Positions 1 through 8,564 of a stretch of 40,874 nt of DNA are shown one piece after another. This DNA comes from Gemmataceae bacterium (GTDB taxonomy: Bacteria > Planctomycetota > Planctomycetia > Gemmatales > Gemmataceae). The notes under the pieces were generated by a model. That model saw nothing but the letters and a program-made list of their open reading frames with translations, was not told the DNA's origin and ran no database searches. Position numbers and translations under genes: made by a program. Within the stretch, counting starts at the first letter, position 1; each line of letters begins with the position of its first letter. The DNA lies in NCBI GenBank assembly GCA_009692065.1, contig SHZY01000043.1:1-40874 (forward strand). Direction: 5' to 3'.

Positions 1-221
1 TTGACAACCGAGACCGCACTCGGGTCGGCTTGCAACTCGTGCAAACCGACATGAATTGCCCTCCGCGAAATGCCCGGGCTTCTGGACACGAGCGAGACGC
101 CCCCGTAGCCCCAGGTTTTGGCTTCCGCCGCCGCCCACAATCGTCTTTGGCGCTCATCCAACGACGAAGCCAGGCCTTCGAACCGTTGGCGTATCGCAGC
201 CTCCATGCTTGCGAGTCGCAT
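1..221 (-). CDS. ISAzo13-family transposase, N-terminal fragment (runs off window)
   Basis: Seventy-three codons are visible before the window edge. The protein begins MRLASMEAAIRQRFEGL and continues with LDERQRRLWAAAEAK, GYGGVSLVSR and SPGISRRAIHVGL. This order (an LDER-RRLWAA-EA helix, then a helix-turn-helix of the type GYGG-V-R-TG-SR-TI-GL) is the N-terminal DNA-binding part of ISAzo13-family transposases (the Rhodopirellula transposase family). The ATG at 221 was taken as the start; an in-frame ATG at 206 is the alternative. The DDE catalytic region lies outside the window, so activity cannot be judged. Confidence 0.82.
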   Translation of the reverse strand, partial: MRLASMEAAIRQRFEGLASSLDERQRRLWAAAEAKTWGYGGVSLVSRSPGISRRAIHVGLHELQADPSAVSVV

Positions 222-278
222 GGAGCAGGTGTATGAAACAGTTGCGAAGTTGTAACACTAATTAACGGACGGCACCTA
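1..278 (-). mobile_element. End of an ISAzo13-type insertion sequence
   Basis: The left edge of the window is the 5' end of an insertion sequence whose transposase reads leftwards off the window. The element boundary is placed near 276-282, where the HEAT-repeat reading frame of the neighbouring gene stops making sense (after the residues GEIGTPNL) and an AT-rich stretch, GTTAATTAGTGTTAC on the minus strand, leads to the transposase start. The terminal inverted repeat and target duplication cannot be confirmed because the other end is outside the window. Confidence 0.7.
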
Positions 279-1922
279 AGGTTGGGAGTGCCGATTTCGC
301 CAAGCACCTCAATGCACTTGAGTCGACAGCCGCGATCGTTGGTCATCGTCATCACTTCAATGACAGATGGTTCCGCAAGGTCGCCGGATTCCTTCAGAGC
401 CTTTCTGGCTTCCCCACCATTGAAGAAATTCGCTCCCTGACGAGCAATCGCCTTGACCCCGTCCGGATCGCGCATCTTGGCAAGGACGCGGATCGTCTCA
501 TGGCCGGGAAGTTTATTGGCTTCGAGAATCTCGATCAGCTTTTTCGCGTTCTCGCTGGTGCCGTACTTTTCGAGACATGCCACCAAATCCCTGTTCCGCA
601 GGCTTCCTTCATTCTCGATCGACTTGTTCAAGGCAGCGGATATGTCGGCCTTGCGCTGGTTGCTGACTTCGCTTTGGGCGATCCACTGCAGCGCGCCATT
701 GCGGCAATTGCCGTCCGTGGAGCCAAGATCCTTGATGCACTGCGTGAACAAGAGCTCGGAGCGTGTGTTGTATGCCTTGAGCAGTTTGCGGGCAGCATCG
801 CGCTTGCTGCCGGGAAAACTGCTGTCATTCAAGAAGGGCAGAATTGCGATTTCAGCGACGGGCCCCATCTCCATCAGGGCATCGATGGCGACGCCGTTTT
901 CAAAGATGTTGCCCAATTTCTTGACGATGGTCTCGACGCCACGCGGGTCCTTGAACTTGCCCAGGTGCCTCATCGCGTCCTGGCGGTAACGGTTGTCCCA
1001 GACCGTGAAGCGGGTGCTGTCTGACAACGCGGATCAGCGTGGGTACGTTGTCCTTGGTAATCCATTTGAAATAGGGGTTGAAGAGGCCATCATTGCCGAG
1101 GGCCGGCGGGTTATCCAGGTACTCGCCAACCAGGCCATCGAGCATCTGGGCGACCTCCGCACGGCGCGGGTGCATGGGATTGGCGCCATTCAGCCAGTTG
1201 AGCGCCTGCCCACGTTCCTGGGGACTGCCCTTCAACATCGGCAAGACGCGGTCGATATGTTTCGGATTGCCGGTGTCGAGGTTCTCTTGCGCGGGCGGCG
1301 GGTTCGGGAACGGATTGTTCGGAAACGGATTCTGCTTGGGAAACTGGTTCTGGTTCGGAGGCGGGTTTTGATTCTGATTGGGAGGATTCGGATTGCGCCG
1401 CGGCTGATCATCGTTCTGCTGGTCGCCGTGCTCGTGATCATTTTGGGCGAACGGCTCGACCGCTCTGGGGCTAGAACCGATGAGGAAGTAGCCGCCTAAA
1501 CCCAAGCTGCCGCACAAGAGCATGACGACCAGCACCACGCCGCCGGCAATGCCGATCGACAGCAGGCCGGCCGAACCCTCGCTGGCCGGGCGCGGCCGCG
1601 GTCGGCTTTCGTCAGCGTCGCCGTCCCGGTCCTTTGCTTTCTTCGACTTGGGCGAAGTATCTTTGCTCGCAGGCGCAGTTCTGCCTTTCTTGTCGCTCGT
1701 CGCGCCAGTCACCCCAGTGGCCGACGGCAGGCCGGCCTGAACGCCGTCGGGGCTGGATTTTTTCTCGCTCGGTGCTGGCGTTGGCATGGACGCCGCCTTT
1801 TCCGGAGCGGCGCCGACCTTGATTTTGTGATGGCAGATCTTGCACGGGACCTCTTGACCAGCCTTGCTGTCGTCAATCTTCTGCTCGTGCGAGCAGCGCG
1901 GACATTGAAGCGTGATGGCCAT
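279..1922 (-). pseudogene. Zinc-ribbon, single-TM, HEAT-repeat protein; frameshifted and cut by the IS
   Basis: The protein starts at the ATG at 1922, with GAGG placed 9 nt upstream. Residues 1-35 form a CPRC...CKIC zinc ribbon (C7, C10, C27, C30). A Lys/Pro/Ser-rich linker follows, then a membrane helix at about 119-148, a Pro/Asn/Gln-rich linker and an alpha-helical repeat region. Near 1020 the frame shifts by one base: the first frame ends in Arg/Pro-rich nonsense and stops at 900, while the other frame carries on with TRFTVWDNRYRQDAMRHLG and HEAT-like repeats (GVETIVKKLG, LRNRDLVACLEKYG, GETIRVL-type helices) down to about 280, where the insertion sequence begins. No stop codon of its own is present. 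Two independent lesions make a decayed gene likely, although the frameshift alone could be a sequencing error. The function is unknown; zinc-ribbon/HEAT architectures are common in planctomycetes. Confidence 0.75.
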
Positions 1923-2051
1923 GCTTGTCAACCTCGCGGGAGGTTATGGGGACGACGGATCGTTTCACTTATTATGCGCAAGAATCGACGTTGTTGTCAG
2001 CAGGAATTTGCGAATTTCTTGAGCCGTTTGCGGCATAGCAGTCCGCGGGCC

Positions 2052-4403
2052 CTACACCAACCCCCACCAACGCCTCAGGCCCCATTCACTGCCGACCAGT
2101 GCGACGAACAGCAGCAGACTCATCAACGCGAACGAATTCCACAAGGCCGGCAGCTGATCGCGAGCCGACTCCGACGCGGGTACCTTGCGCCAGTCCGGCC
2201 AATGTACCGTCTTCAGACGCGATTCGCGGTTGACCTGGCTCTTCAACTCGTCGAGATACTGCAAGAGTTGCTGTTCCTGAGCGAGATGAAAACGCCCGTC
2301 CGCACTGGCGGCAATCTTTGTCAGCGTCTCATGCTCGGCGGCGGGCCTTAGCATCTCGACGTCTTCGGACGCCACCAGAAACCGCGCGATCTCCGTGACT
2401 TCCACCTTCTGGCCGCCATCCTCTGCAGTGCCTGTGATGACCAGTTGATACTCGCCCGGCTCCTTGGCCCCTAGGAAGGAGCCTCGCTGGTGCCGGCCCT
2501 CCGCCACATGTTGAACGGGCAACTCCTGCTTGTCGCGCACTACCTTCGCCGTGAAGCTCGCCTTGGGCAACTCTTTGCCATCCCTGCCCTTCAAGCCGAA
2601 GGTGAAGCCGAGGACGTCCGCGGCGTCGGTGTTCATGCGGCGTTTGTCAAGCGTGATCCAGAGCTGGTTGGCCTTGTCCTCCTGCTTCGCGAGCCAGAAA
2701 ACGAGGTTCTTCCAGAAGTGGTTGTAGCCGCGGATAGCGTCCGGGTTGTCGCGCCAGGCCGTGTGGGTGGAATCGCCGGCGAAGACGACGACGCGCCCTG
2801 CCCTTCCCGCACGCGTCGCTGCCATCACGACTTCGCCCTTGCCCCCCTTTAGCAGCGGCGTGGCATCCTTCACGATCTCGCCGACCGGCGCAATCCCTTC
2901 GAGCGGTTCAAAGTTCTTCCACATTTGCACGTTCTTGGTAGGGTCCGCTTCGAGCCGCAAGAACGGATAATCTTTGCCCTCCACGGTGGGCGTAGGCTGC
3001 ACCTCCACGGTGGAGAACTCCGCCTTGTCCTGGGTCGCGTCGAACTTCACCGGCAGTAGGCTCATGAAGTCCGGGTATCTACTCCAACCGCCCTTGCAAA
3101 AGGTCTGGGTGCCGCCGAGCATCAACAGGCCGGTGTTCTTTTCCTCCACCATTTTCTTGATTGTTTGGAAGAATTTGTCGTCGCCGAGGGCAAAGTCCTG
3201 CGCGGAGATGTCGCCGATGACGATGACGTCATAGTCCGGCTTGTCGAACTTGTAGAACTTGTGCGGATCGGCGTCTCCCTTGGCTGGCACGGTGACGAAA
3301 TGCACCGCGAGGCGCTGCTCGGGCGCGAGTGCATACCGAATGGCCAGCGTTGGCTCCCAAACGCGGAAGCGATCCACCCACAGCACGTTGATCTTCTTCT
3401 TGATGACCTGCACGTAGGTGCTGATCTCATTGTTCTCCTTGTTCGCCTCATCCGGGTGCGGCGTGATCTTCAAAGTCACCTTGTACTCGCCCGCTTCCTC
3501 CGGCGCCGGCCCCTTGACGACGATATGCTGGTCCTTCTCCTGCTTGATCTCGAAATCCTTGATCTCCTTGAAATGCAACGGCTTCCTGTCGCTGACGTTC
3601 TCGAGCCAGACGTTGATATCGACCTTCACCTTGCCGAACCCCGGCGCCTGAGCGACCGCGTCGATCACCAACTCCTCGCGAACTGCAACGGGGGACGGCC
3701 TCACCTTCAAGTCGGTCAGGCCGATGTCCTTCTTGAACTTGGCATTCTGCGGATCGCCCACGCCGAATGCGTGGATCGGCGCGAAGCCGCGCCATTGCCG
3801 GGCCTTTTCCTGAGCGGCAAAGCGCGTCCCGTTGTCGGCCCCATCGCTAAGAAGAACGATGCCGCGCACGTGCTTCTCGTGGCCATGCTTGAGCCAAAGC
3901 TGATGCAACCAGGCGCCCACATCGGTGCGCTTGCCGTCGGCGCTCGCTTCGGGCTGATCGGCTTGCAAGTCCGCTGCACCGAGGTATTTGACGACCTCGA
4001 TCTTCTGCTCCGCTGCGAGTTGCCGCAGTCGGCTCTGCACCTCGCGCGATGCCCATAGCCGATTGACATGCTCCCAGCGCGACGGCTGGCCATCGACATC
4101 GGCGACGTTCATGCTTGCCGACTTATCGAAAATCACGAACAACTTCGTAATTTCGACACCCTCAAGCTGCGTGGTCGCAAACGATGGCCGCAACATCATG
4201 CCGAACACCAGAGCCAGTGCAGCCAGACGCAGCAGCAAGACGACGAGGACCCGCCGCCACGTCGCCTGCTGGACGCCGAGATAGGTCCAGAGCGTCAAGC
4301 CGGCGAGAACCAGCGCAACGCCCAGCATCGCTGCTGGGCCGACCGCTGGGAGCGACCAGGGCGTGACGGGTTCCAGGGATAGGCCGGTGTCGGCGAACAG
4401 CAT
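2052..4403 (-). CDS. Membrane VWA-domain protein with glutamine-amidotransferase-like region
   Basis: This 783-residue protein starts at the ATG at 4403, preceded by GAGGAAACGA. Two membrane helices (about 23-42 and 50-70) precede a von Willebrand A domain whose MIDAS motif DKSAS is at 93-97; the later LLSDGAD fits the same fold. A beta-rich middle and a Rossmann-like region (VLWVDRFRVWEPT, then LLMLGGTQTF) resemble the class I glutamine-amidotransferase-like part of large bacterial VWA proteins. A final membrane helix lies at about 757-775. It is probably anchored in the cytoplasmic membrane with the VWA part outside. It follows the BatA-like gene on the same strand after 73 nt and the two probably form one unit. 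The substrate is unknown. Confidence 0.85.
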   Translation of the reverse strand: MLFADTGLSLEPVTPWSLPAVGPAAMLGVALVLAGLTLWTYLGVQQATWRRVLVVLLLRLAALALVFGMMLRPSFATTQLEGVEITKLFVIFDKSASMNVADVDGQPSRWEHVNRLWASREVQSRLRQLAAEQKIEVVKYLGAADLQADQPEASADGKRTDVGAWLHQLWLKHGHEKHVRGIVLLSDGADNGTRFAAQEKARQWRGFAPIHAFGVGDPQNAKFKKDIGLTDLKVRPSPVAVREELVIDAVAQAPGFGKVKVDINVWLENVSDRKPLHFKEIKDFEIKQEKDQHIVVKGPAPEEAGEYKVTLKITPHPDEANKENNEISTYVQVIKKKINVLWVDRFRVWEPTLAIRYALAPEQRLAVHFVTVPAKGDADPHKFYKFDKPDYDVIVIGDISAQDFALGDDKFFQTIKKMVEEKNTGLLMLGGTQTFCKGGWSRYPDFMSLLPVKFDATQDKAEFSTVEVQPTPTVEGKDYPFLRLEADPTKNVQMWKNFEPLEGIAPVGEIVKDATPLLKGGKGEVVMAATRAGRAGRVVVFAGDSTHTAWRDNPDAIRGYNHFWKNLVFWLAKQEDKANQLWITLDKRRMNTDAADVLGFTFGLKGRDGKELPKASFTAKVVRDKQELPVQHVAEGRHQRGSFLGAKEPGEYQLVITGTAEDGGQKVEVTEIARFLVASEDVEMLRPAAEHETLTKIAASADGRFHLAQEQQLLQYLDELKSQVNRESRLKTVHWPDWRKVPASESARDQLPALWNSFALMSLLLFVALVGSEWGLRRWWGLV

Positions 4404-4416
4404 TCGTTTCCTCGTG

Positions 4417-4480
4417 GGGTGCGTGAAACGCACCGTTTCGTGATCTCAATAGGCAAGAGGGTGCGTTTCACGCACCCTAC
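4417..4480. repeat. REPIN-like 64-bp palindromic element, copy 1
   Basis: Two hairpins in opposite orientation, GGGTGCGTGAAACGCACC at the left and its complement at the right, enclose a variable core of about 25 bp. Each hairpin is itself a palindrome. On the minus strand the right end starts with GTAG, and this TAG is the stop codon of the BatA-like gene. A second element of exactly the same length is at 28870-28933. The architecture matches REP doublets (REPINs). Confidence 0.8.
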
Positions 4481-6660
4481 GATGCCTCCGTTTGTTGCCG
4501 ATAGAATTTATTCGCGATAAAGTTCTCCATCGCGAGAAAGAGTAAGACCGCGATCATAAGCCACGGGAACAGGTCCATCGGCTCACTCCAGTTATCGCCG
4601 ATGCTGTCGAGCAGCGACGTCCGCCGGTCCAGCGGCACAAGCGAATTCTTGCCGAGCACCGCCTCGATGTCATCCTTCGCGATTCGGGCCAGATCGCTCT
4701 CCGCGCCAGGCACGTTGATGCTGAATCTGTGAATCTCCTCGGTGCGGGCTCGTTCCGGATCGCTGCCGAACAGGGTGTAATTGCCAGCCTTACTCAGACG
4801 ATCGCCGACCCAGCGGTCCTTCTCGTCGAACCGGACTTCCTCGGATGAATCGCCCGCTGACAGCAGAAACTTCGGAAATGCGTCCTTCAGCGATTTTTGG
4901 ACAACCGGCGGCTCCGGGCCGAAGTGAAAATTCAGATTCGGATTCTCCGCGTCGCCGCCGACATGTTTCGCGCACAGCATCGTCAACGCAAGGTAGAACG
5001 AGGTCAGCTTTGCGCCGTAGTTGTTCCATTCTGGCGAACGCGCATCCATCGGCGTCGTCAGTAGCAGCACCTTGCCGGCCTTCGTCGCTACACGCTCGAC
5101 CACCGCGGGCCGAGACTTGTCGTCATCGTAATGCACGATGACCCTGACGTGCTTGTCCTTTTCCGGCGGCAGAACCTGCCAGTAGGCGGTGGCACGCCGC
5201 GGTTGAGTGAGGAAATCCACATTGCCTCGCTCCAGCCAGCCGACAAACGGCCGCATGAACGGGTGCTGCAGATCGTTCCCGTCGATATCCCACTTGCTGC
5301 CCTGTTCCTGCACGACCTTTGCGCCGATACGCGCCGGCAACACTTTCTGGGCAAGCTCATTGTTGTACGCCTTGGGCTGCAATTCATGTCCGGAGGGAAT
5401 GACGCACAGGCCGCGGCCGGCTTCTACATGAGTGGCCAGCTCCTTCCAGAGCTTGTCGTCCGGCGCCGCCACGCCCGCGAGGAACACGCTCTGATAATCG
5501 TTGAAGGCAACCTTTTCGGTGACGATTTCGTGATCGACGGCGTAAAGCAATGCCTTCAGCGCGCGCGCCAGTTGCTCGGTCCGCTTCAGGTCATCGGCCA
5601 GCACCAGCACGCGCGGCTTGTCCCGAATCTGAAACGTCACGTGACGCTGATCGTTGAACGGCAGCGAGTCGGTGGCCGTGTCGAGCTTGATTTCCGCCTG
5701 GTGCAGTCCCGGCTTCAAGCTCAGTTTTTCCGAATCGATCGCCAACGTCACCGTCTCCTGCCCGCCGGCCTCGACGTTGAACGTTTGCCGTAACTCGTTA
5801 TTGCCAACCTTGCAAATCAGCGTGCTCGTGACCTTCTGGCCCGTCGCCTTCACGACCGCGCGCACCTCGATCTTCTCGCCTTCGCTGAATGCTTGCCGCA
5901 TCTCGCCCTTGTAATTGCGTGGCAACTCGACGTGCGTGATGGCGAGATCAACGGAATCGTCGATGCCGACGTCGAAATACAACAGATGGACCGGCTTCTC
6001 CGCTCCGCGTTTAACGCTCGCGCCCGAGTCCCAGGAGCCCCGCGTCCGATCCGAAAACACGCACACCAGCCGCGGCATCGTATCCTTTGCCGCCTCATCG
6101 AGCCGATCGAAGCCACGCAACGCCTCGTCGAGCGCCTTCGTCACCGGCACGCTGTTTGGCCGGATCGTCAAACCCTGGATGCGCTGCCGGGCCTTTTCGA
6201 GCGAATTGAGCCACTCCTCGCGCGCGAAGTTATCCTGGGCCGACGTTTCGAGAATCAGCACGCGGCACTCGTCCGGCAGTTGATCGAGCAGTTCAAGGCT
6301 ACGCTGCTTCGCCAAGTCGAGCCGCGTCATCTCGTTGCTCTTGTACTCCATGCTCGGGCTGGTGTCGAAGATGAGCACCATCGCGACCGGCTTCTCACGG
6401 CTCAGCAGCCTAAACGAATCGTACGAGAGCCGCGGCCGCGCGAGCGCGAAACAGACGAGCACAACCAGCGCGACCCGCAACAACAAAAGCAAGAGATGCT
6501 TGAGCCGCAGGTTGCGCGTGTTGGTGCGCCGCTTCTGCACCAAGAAACGAAACGCCGGGAACAGCAGCGACTTGGGCTTTTTGCGAATGAGAAAATGCAA
6601 CAGCACCGGCAAACCGGCGAGGAGGAGTCCGCCCAGGAGAAGGGGGTAGACGAAGGTCAT
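4477..6660 (-). CDS. BatA-like membrane protein with VWA domain
   Basis: This is a 727-residue protein. Its N-terminus, MTFVYPLLLGGLLLAGLPVLLHFL, then a basic loop and a second long hydrophobic helix (about 54-74), is the aerotolerance-regulator (BatA) N-terminal domain. A VWA domain follows with an intact DTSPS MIDAS motif at 99-103. A C-terminal membrane helix (FPWLMIAVLLFLAMENFIA) closes the protein. The start at 6660 was chosen because BatA proteins begin at this point; no clear ribosome-binding site precedes it, and a GTG at 6693 is the alternative. In other planctomycetes such genes sit beside MoxR ATPase and DUF58 genes; neither is in this window. The stop codon is supplied by the REPIN-like element. 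Confidence 0.87.
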   Translation of the reverse strand: MTFVYPLLLGGLLLAGLPVLLHFLIRKKPKSLLFPAFRFLVQKRRTNTRNLRLKHLLLLLLRVALVVLVCFALARPRLSYDSFRLLSREKPVAMVLIFDTSPSMEYKSNEMTRLDLAKQRSLELLDQLPDECRVLILETSAQDNFAREEWLNSLEKARQRIQGLTIRPNSVPVTKALDEALRGFDRLDEAAKDTMPRLVCVFSDRTRGSWDSGASVKRGAEKPVHLLYFDVGIDDSVDLAITHVELPRNYKGEMRQAFSEGEKIEVRAVVKATGQKVTSTLICKVGNNELRQTFNVEAGGQETVTLAIDSEKLSLKPGLHQAEIKLDTATDSLPFNDQRHVTFQIRDKPRVLVLADDLKRTEQLARALKALLYAVDHEIVTEKVAFNDYQSVFLAGVAAPDDKLWKELATHVEAGRGLCVIPSGHELQPKAYNNELAQKVLPARIGAKVVQEQGSKWDIDGNDLQHPFMRPFVGWLERGNVDFLTQPRRATAYWQVLPPEKDKHVRVIVHYDDDKSRPAVVERVATKAGKVLLLTTPMDARSPEWNNYGAKLTSFYLALTMLCAKHVGGDAENPNLNFHFGPEPPVVQKSLKDAFPKFLLSAGDSSEEVRFDEKDRWVGDRLSKAGNYTLFGSDPERARTEEIHRFSINVPGAESDLARIAKDDIEAVLGKNSLVPLDRRTSLLDSIGDNWSEPMDLFPWLMIAVLLFLAMENFIANKFYRQQTEAS

Positions 6661-6830
6661 GACAAAACCGGTCACATGATATGCATTGATCACCTGGGAG
6701 AACAGAGTACGCTCGGCGGTTTCGCGCGCAACAGCGGACTAAGTCACCGAGTGTACCACACTCCGCAACACTTTATACTCATCTCTAACGATAACTGCAT
6801 TGGCGGCTGGAGTAAAGGCGGTTCCGCACG
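6661..6830. other. Intergenic region upstream of the VWA pair
   Basis: These 170 bp lie between the stop of the YncE-like gene and the start of the BatA-like gene. No hairpin or clear sigma70 promoter stands out by eye. A promoter for the VWA pair is expected here but is not assigned. Confidence 0.4.
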
Positions 6831-7937
6831 CTACTTCTTCGCCCCCTTCCGCCCCAGCCCGAACTGATCCCCCACGAAGACAGGGACGCCGTCGATCCAG
6901 ATAATCTCCACGACTTTCTCCGAATGCACCTCGCGCCCGTCTTCGTCGGTCAGCGTCAGCTCGACCTTCTTCGTCTGCACATTGATGACATCGCCGGTGG
7001 ACGGCCAGGCCCAGCGGCCGTCGCGGCTGAAGGTGATCCAGCCGGGTTGCTCGCGCACCTTGATGCTGGTGACTTGTTTGGGCGGCATCACCGTGTTATC
7101 GAAGACGTGCATCTGACTATTGGCGGCATCGCAGCACCAGACCTCCTTCTCGTCCGGCGTCAGGCCGACGCCGTGGCTGGGGCAGCCATGCCGTTTCACG
7201 GCACCCTTCTTGAAGCCCTGGACCTCGATGCGATGCAGCAGCTTGCCCGTCTTCAGATCGCCGATCTCGAAGCCGAGCAATTCGTTGACGTTGACATAGA
7301 CGAGCGACCGATCGGCGTTCACCGTGAAAGGCCGAATGCCGTGGCCGAACGGGCCGACTTCCTGGATGATCTTGTGCGTCTTCGTATCGGCGACGGGCAG
7401 CATGGGCGACTTGATGCCGGCTAGATACATGCGCGTTCCGTCGAGGCTGACCACGGTGTTATGAGCGCGATTCTTCGTCTCAATGCGTGTGATCAAGTCG
7501 CCCGTCAGTGCATCGACGACATTCCAGTGGTCCTTCTCCAGCGTCGGCACATAGAGCGTCTTGCCATCGGGCGTCAGCGACATGCGGTCGCAGCCGTCGG
7601 GAAGGGTTTTCTCCCACAGAGTCTTCTCGGTCAAGAGATCGACGCAGTAGAGCTTGGTCAGCGTCGTGAAGTAGAGATTCTTCGTCAGCGCGTTGCCGCA
7701 AACGCCCTTGATGTTGCTCGGCTTCCCTTCCGCGCTGGCGGGCGTCTTGATGCGCTTGACGAATTTGTGGTTGTCATCGATATCGAAGACGAGGATGCCG
7801 GCCCCGCCGCGTTCGAGGTAGTTGCGGACCCCGGGCGCGACGACGTAGAGGTAGCGTTTTTGCTTTTTGTCTTGAGCGTGGGCGGCGTCCGCAACGACCA
7901 GGGTGACCATTAACGCGGCGAGGATTCGGTATATCAT
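6831..7937 (-). CDS. Exported YncE-like beta-propeller protein
   Basis: A 368-residue protein with a signal peptide (MIYRILAALMVTLVVADAAHA, cleavage after AHA). The rest is a chain of about seven propeller blades with repeated patterns such as MSLTPDGKTLYVPT, VVSLDGTRMYLAG, FTVNADRSLVYVN, GVGLTPDEKEVWCCD and ITFSRDGRWAWPS. These resemble the YncE/PQQ-like/cytochrome d1-type propeller family. It is probably periplasmic; the ligand is unknown. AGAGGAG lies 8 nt before the ATG. The VOC gene ends 42 nt upstream on the same strand, so the two may be co-transcribed, with a hairpin between them. Confidence 0.83.
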   Translation of the reverse strand: MIYRILAALMVTLVVADAAHAQDKKQKRYLYVVAPGVRNYLERGGAGILVFDIDDNHKFVKRIKTPASAEGKPSNIKGVCGNALTKNLYFTTLTKLYCVDLLTEKTLWEKTLPDGCDRMSLTPDGKTLYVPTLEKDHWNVVDALTGDLITRIETKNRAHNTVVSLDGTRMYLAGIKSPMLPVADTKTHKIIQEVGPFGHGIRPFTVNADRSLVYVNVNELLGFEIGDLKTGKLLHRIEVQGFKKGAVKRHGCPSHGVGLTPDEKEVWCCDAANSQMHVFDNTVMPPKQVTSIKVREQPGWITFSRDGRWAWPSTGDVINVQTKKVELTLTDEDGREVHSEKVVEIIWIDGVPVFVGDQFGLGRKGAKK

Positions 7938-7952
7938 GGCAAGACTCCTCTT

Positions 7953-7978
7953 GTTTGGCTGCCCGCCTTGGGCGAGCC
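7953..7978 (-). repeat. Hairpin element just upstream of the YncE-like gene
   Basis: On the minus strand, GGCTCGCC-CAA-GGCGGGC followed by AGCCAAAC forms an imperfect hairpin. It starts 1 nt after the stop of the VOC gene and ends 15 nt before the ATG at 7937. It is closely related to 27343-27368 and more distantly to 11187-11219. Confidence 0.65.
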
Positions 7979-7979
7979 C

Positions 7980-8366
7980 TCAAATGAGCGCTTTCGCGCG
8001 TTTCACCAACTGAATCGTTACATTCCACGGATCGCGCACAAACGTCATCACGTCCCCTGTGTCGGTCGTCACGATCTCACCAGCCGGCGTTGCGCCGGCA
8101 TCCAGCAAGCGCTGCCGCTCGCACGCAACATCGTCAGCCGTGAACGCGATGTGCAGGGTCAGCGGATCGAGCTTCGCATACTCCGGCACGACGGCCTTGG
8201 TGTGATGGTACAACTCCAAGACGACGCGCCCTGCCTGATCAGCAATGAAGTGCGTGAACGGCGCCTGCTCCTGTTTGCGCAGCACTCGCAAGTCCAGATG
8301 GTGCACGTACCACGCGGCCATCCGCATCGGATCGGGGACGTTGAGGGCCAGGTGCTCGATGTTCAT
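7980..8366 (-). CDS. VOC-family (glyoxalase/dioxygenase fold) protein
   Basis: A 128-residue single-domain protein. It begins MNIEHLALNVPDPMRMAAWY, a typical VOC N-terminus with a metal-ligand-position His at residue 5. VLELYHH follows at mid-protein, and the C-terminal module has LHIAFTADDV and the usual G-V-F-DPWNVTIQLV ending. The start at 8366 is preceded by GGGAG. Such proteins bind a divalent metal and act on vicinal oxygens (glyoxalase, dioxygenase or resistance proteins); which reaction applies cannot be read from the sequence. An imperfect hairpin lies 17 nt upstream of the start. Confidence 0.85.
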   Translation of the reverse strand: MNIEHLALNVPDPMRMAAWYVHHLDLRVLRKQEQAPFTHFIADQAGRVVLELYHHTKAVVPEYAKLDPLTLHIAFTADDVACERQRLLDAGATPAGEIVTTDTGDVMTFVRDPWNVTIQLVKRAKALI

Positions 8367-8383
8367 TCCAAACTCCCAAGGTG

Positions 8384-8420
8384 CGTCTGGCGTCTGCCGG
8401 GGCCATGCGGGCGCTAAACG
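8384..8420. repeat. Imperfect palindrome upstream of the VOC gene
   Basis: The segment begins CGTCTGGCG and ends GCGGGCGCTAAACG. It is a degenerate relative of the hairpin at 30021-30058, sharing the arm ATGCGGGCGCTAAACG/GTGCGGGCGCTAAACG. It ends 17 nt from the start codon at 8366, the same distance as the copy at 30021-30058 has to its gene. Confidence 0.6.
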
Positions 8421-8499
8421 GGGAAGCGACATTACCGGTTCATTTTGCCAGGCGTGGGCGGATTTCCATACGATTTCCGGATGGACTGATTGTGTTCTA

Positions 8500-8534
8500 C
8501 GAGAAATCCAGGTAGCTTGGGCTGATATTTCTCG
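8500..8534 (+). repeat. 8-bp inverted repeat in the leader of the POT transporter gene
   Basis: CGAGAAAT and ATTTCTCG are separated by 19 nt and lie 30 nt upstream of the ATG at 8565. This could be an operator or a leader hairpin; nothing further supports either. Confidence 0.4.
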
Positions 8535-8564
8535 GGCAGGCGTCCTCTCAGGGAGACTCACTCG

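Noticed and set aside
500..1499. Two plus-strand open frames of about 170 codons each
   Set aside because: They are shadows of the zinc-ribbon/HEAT gene on the minus strand, which shows coherent domains.
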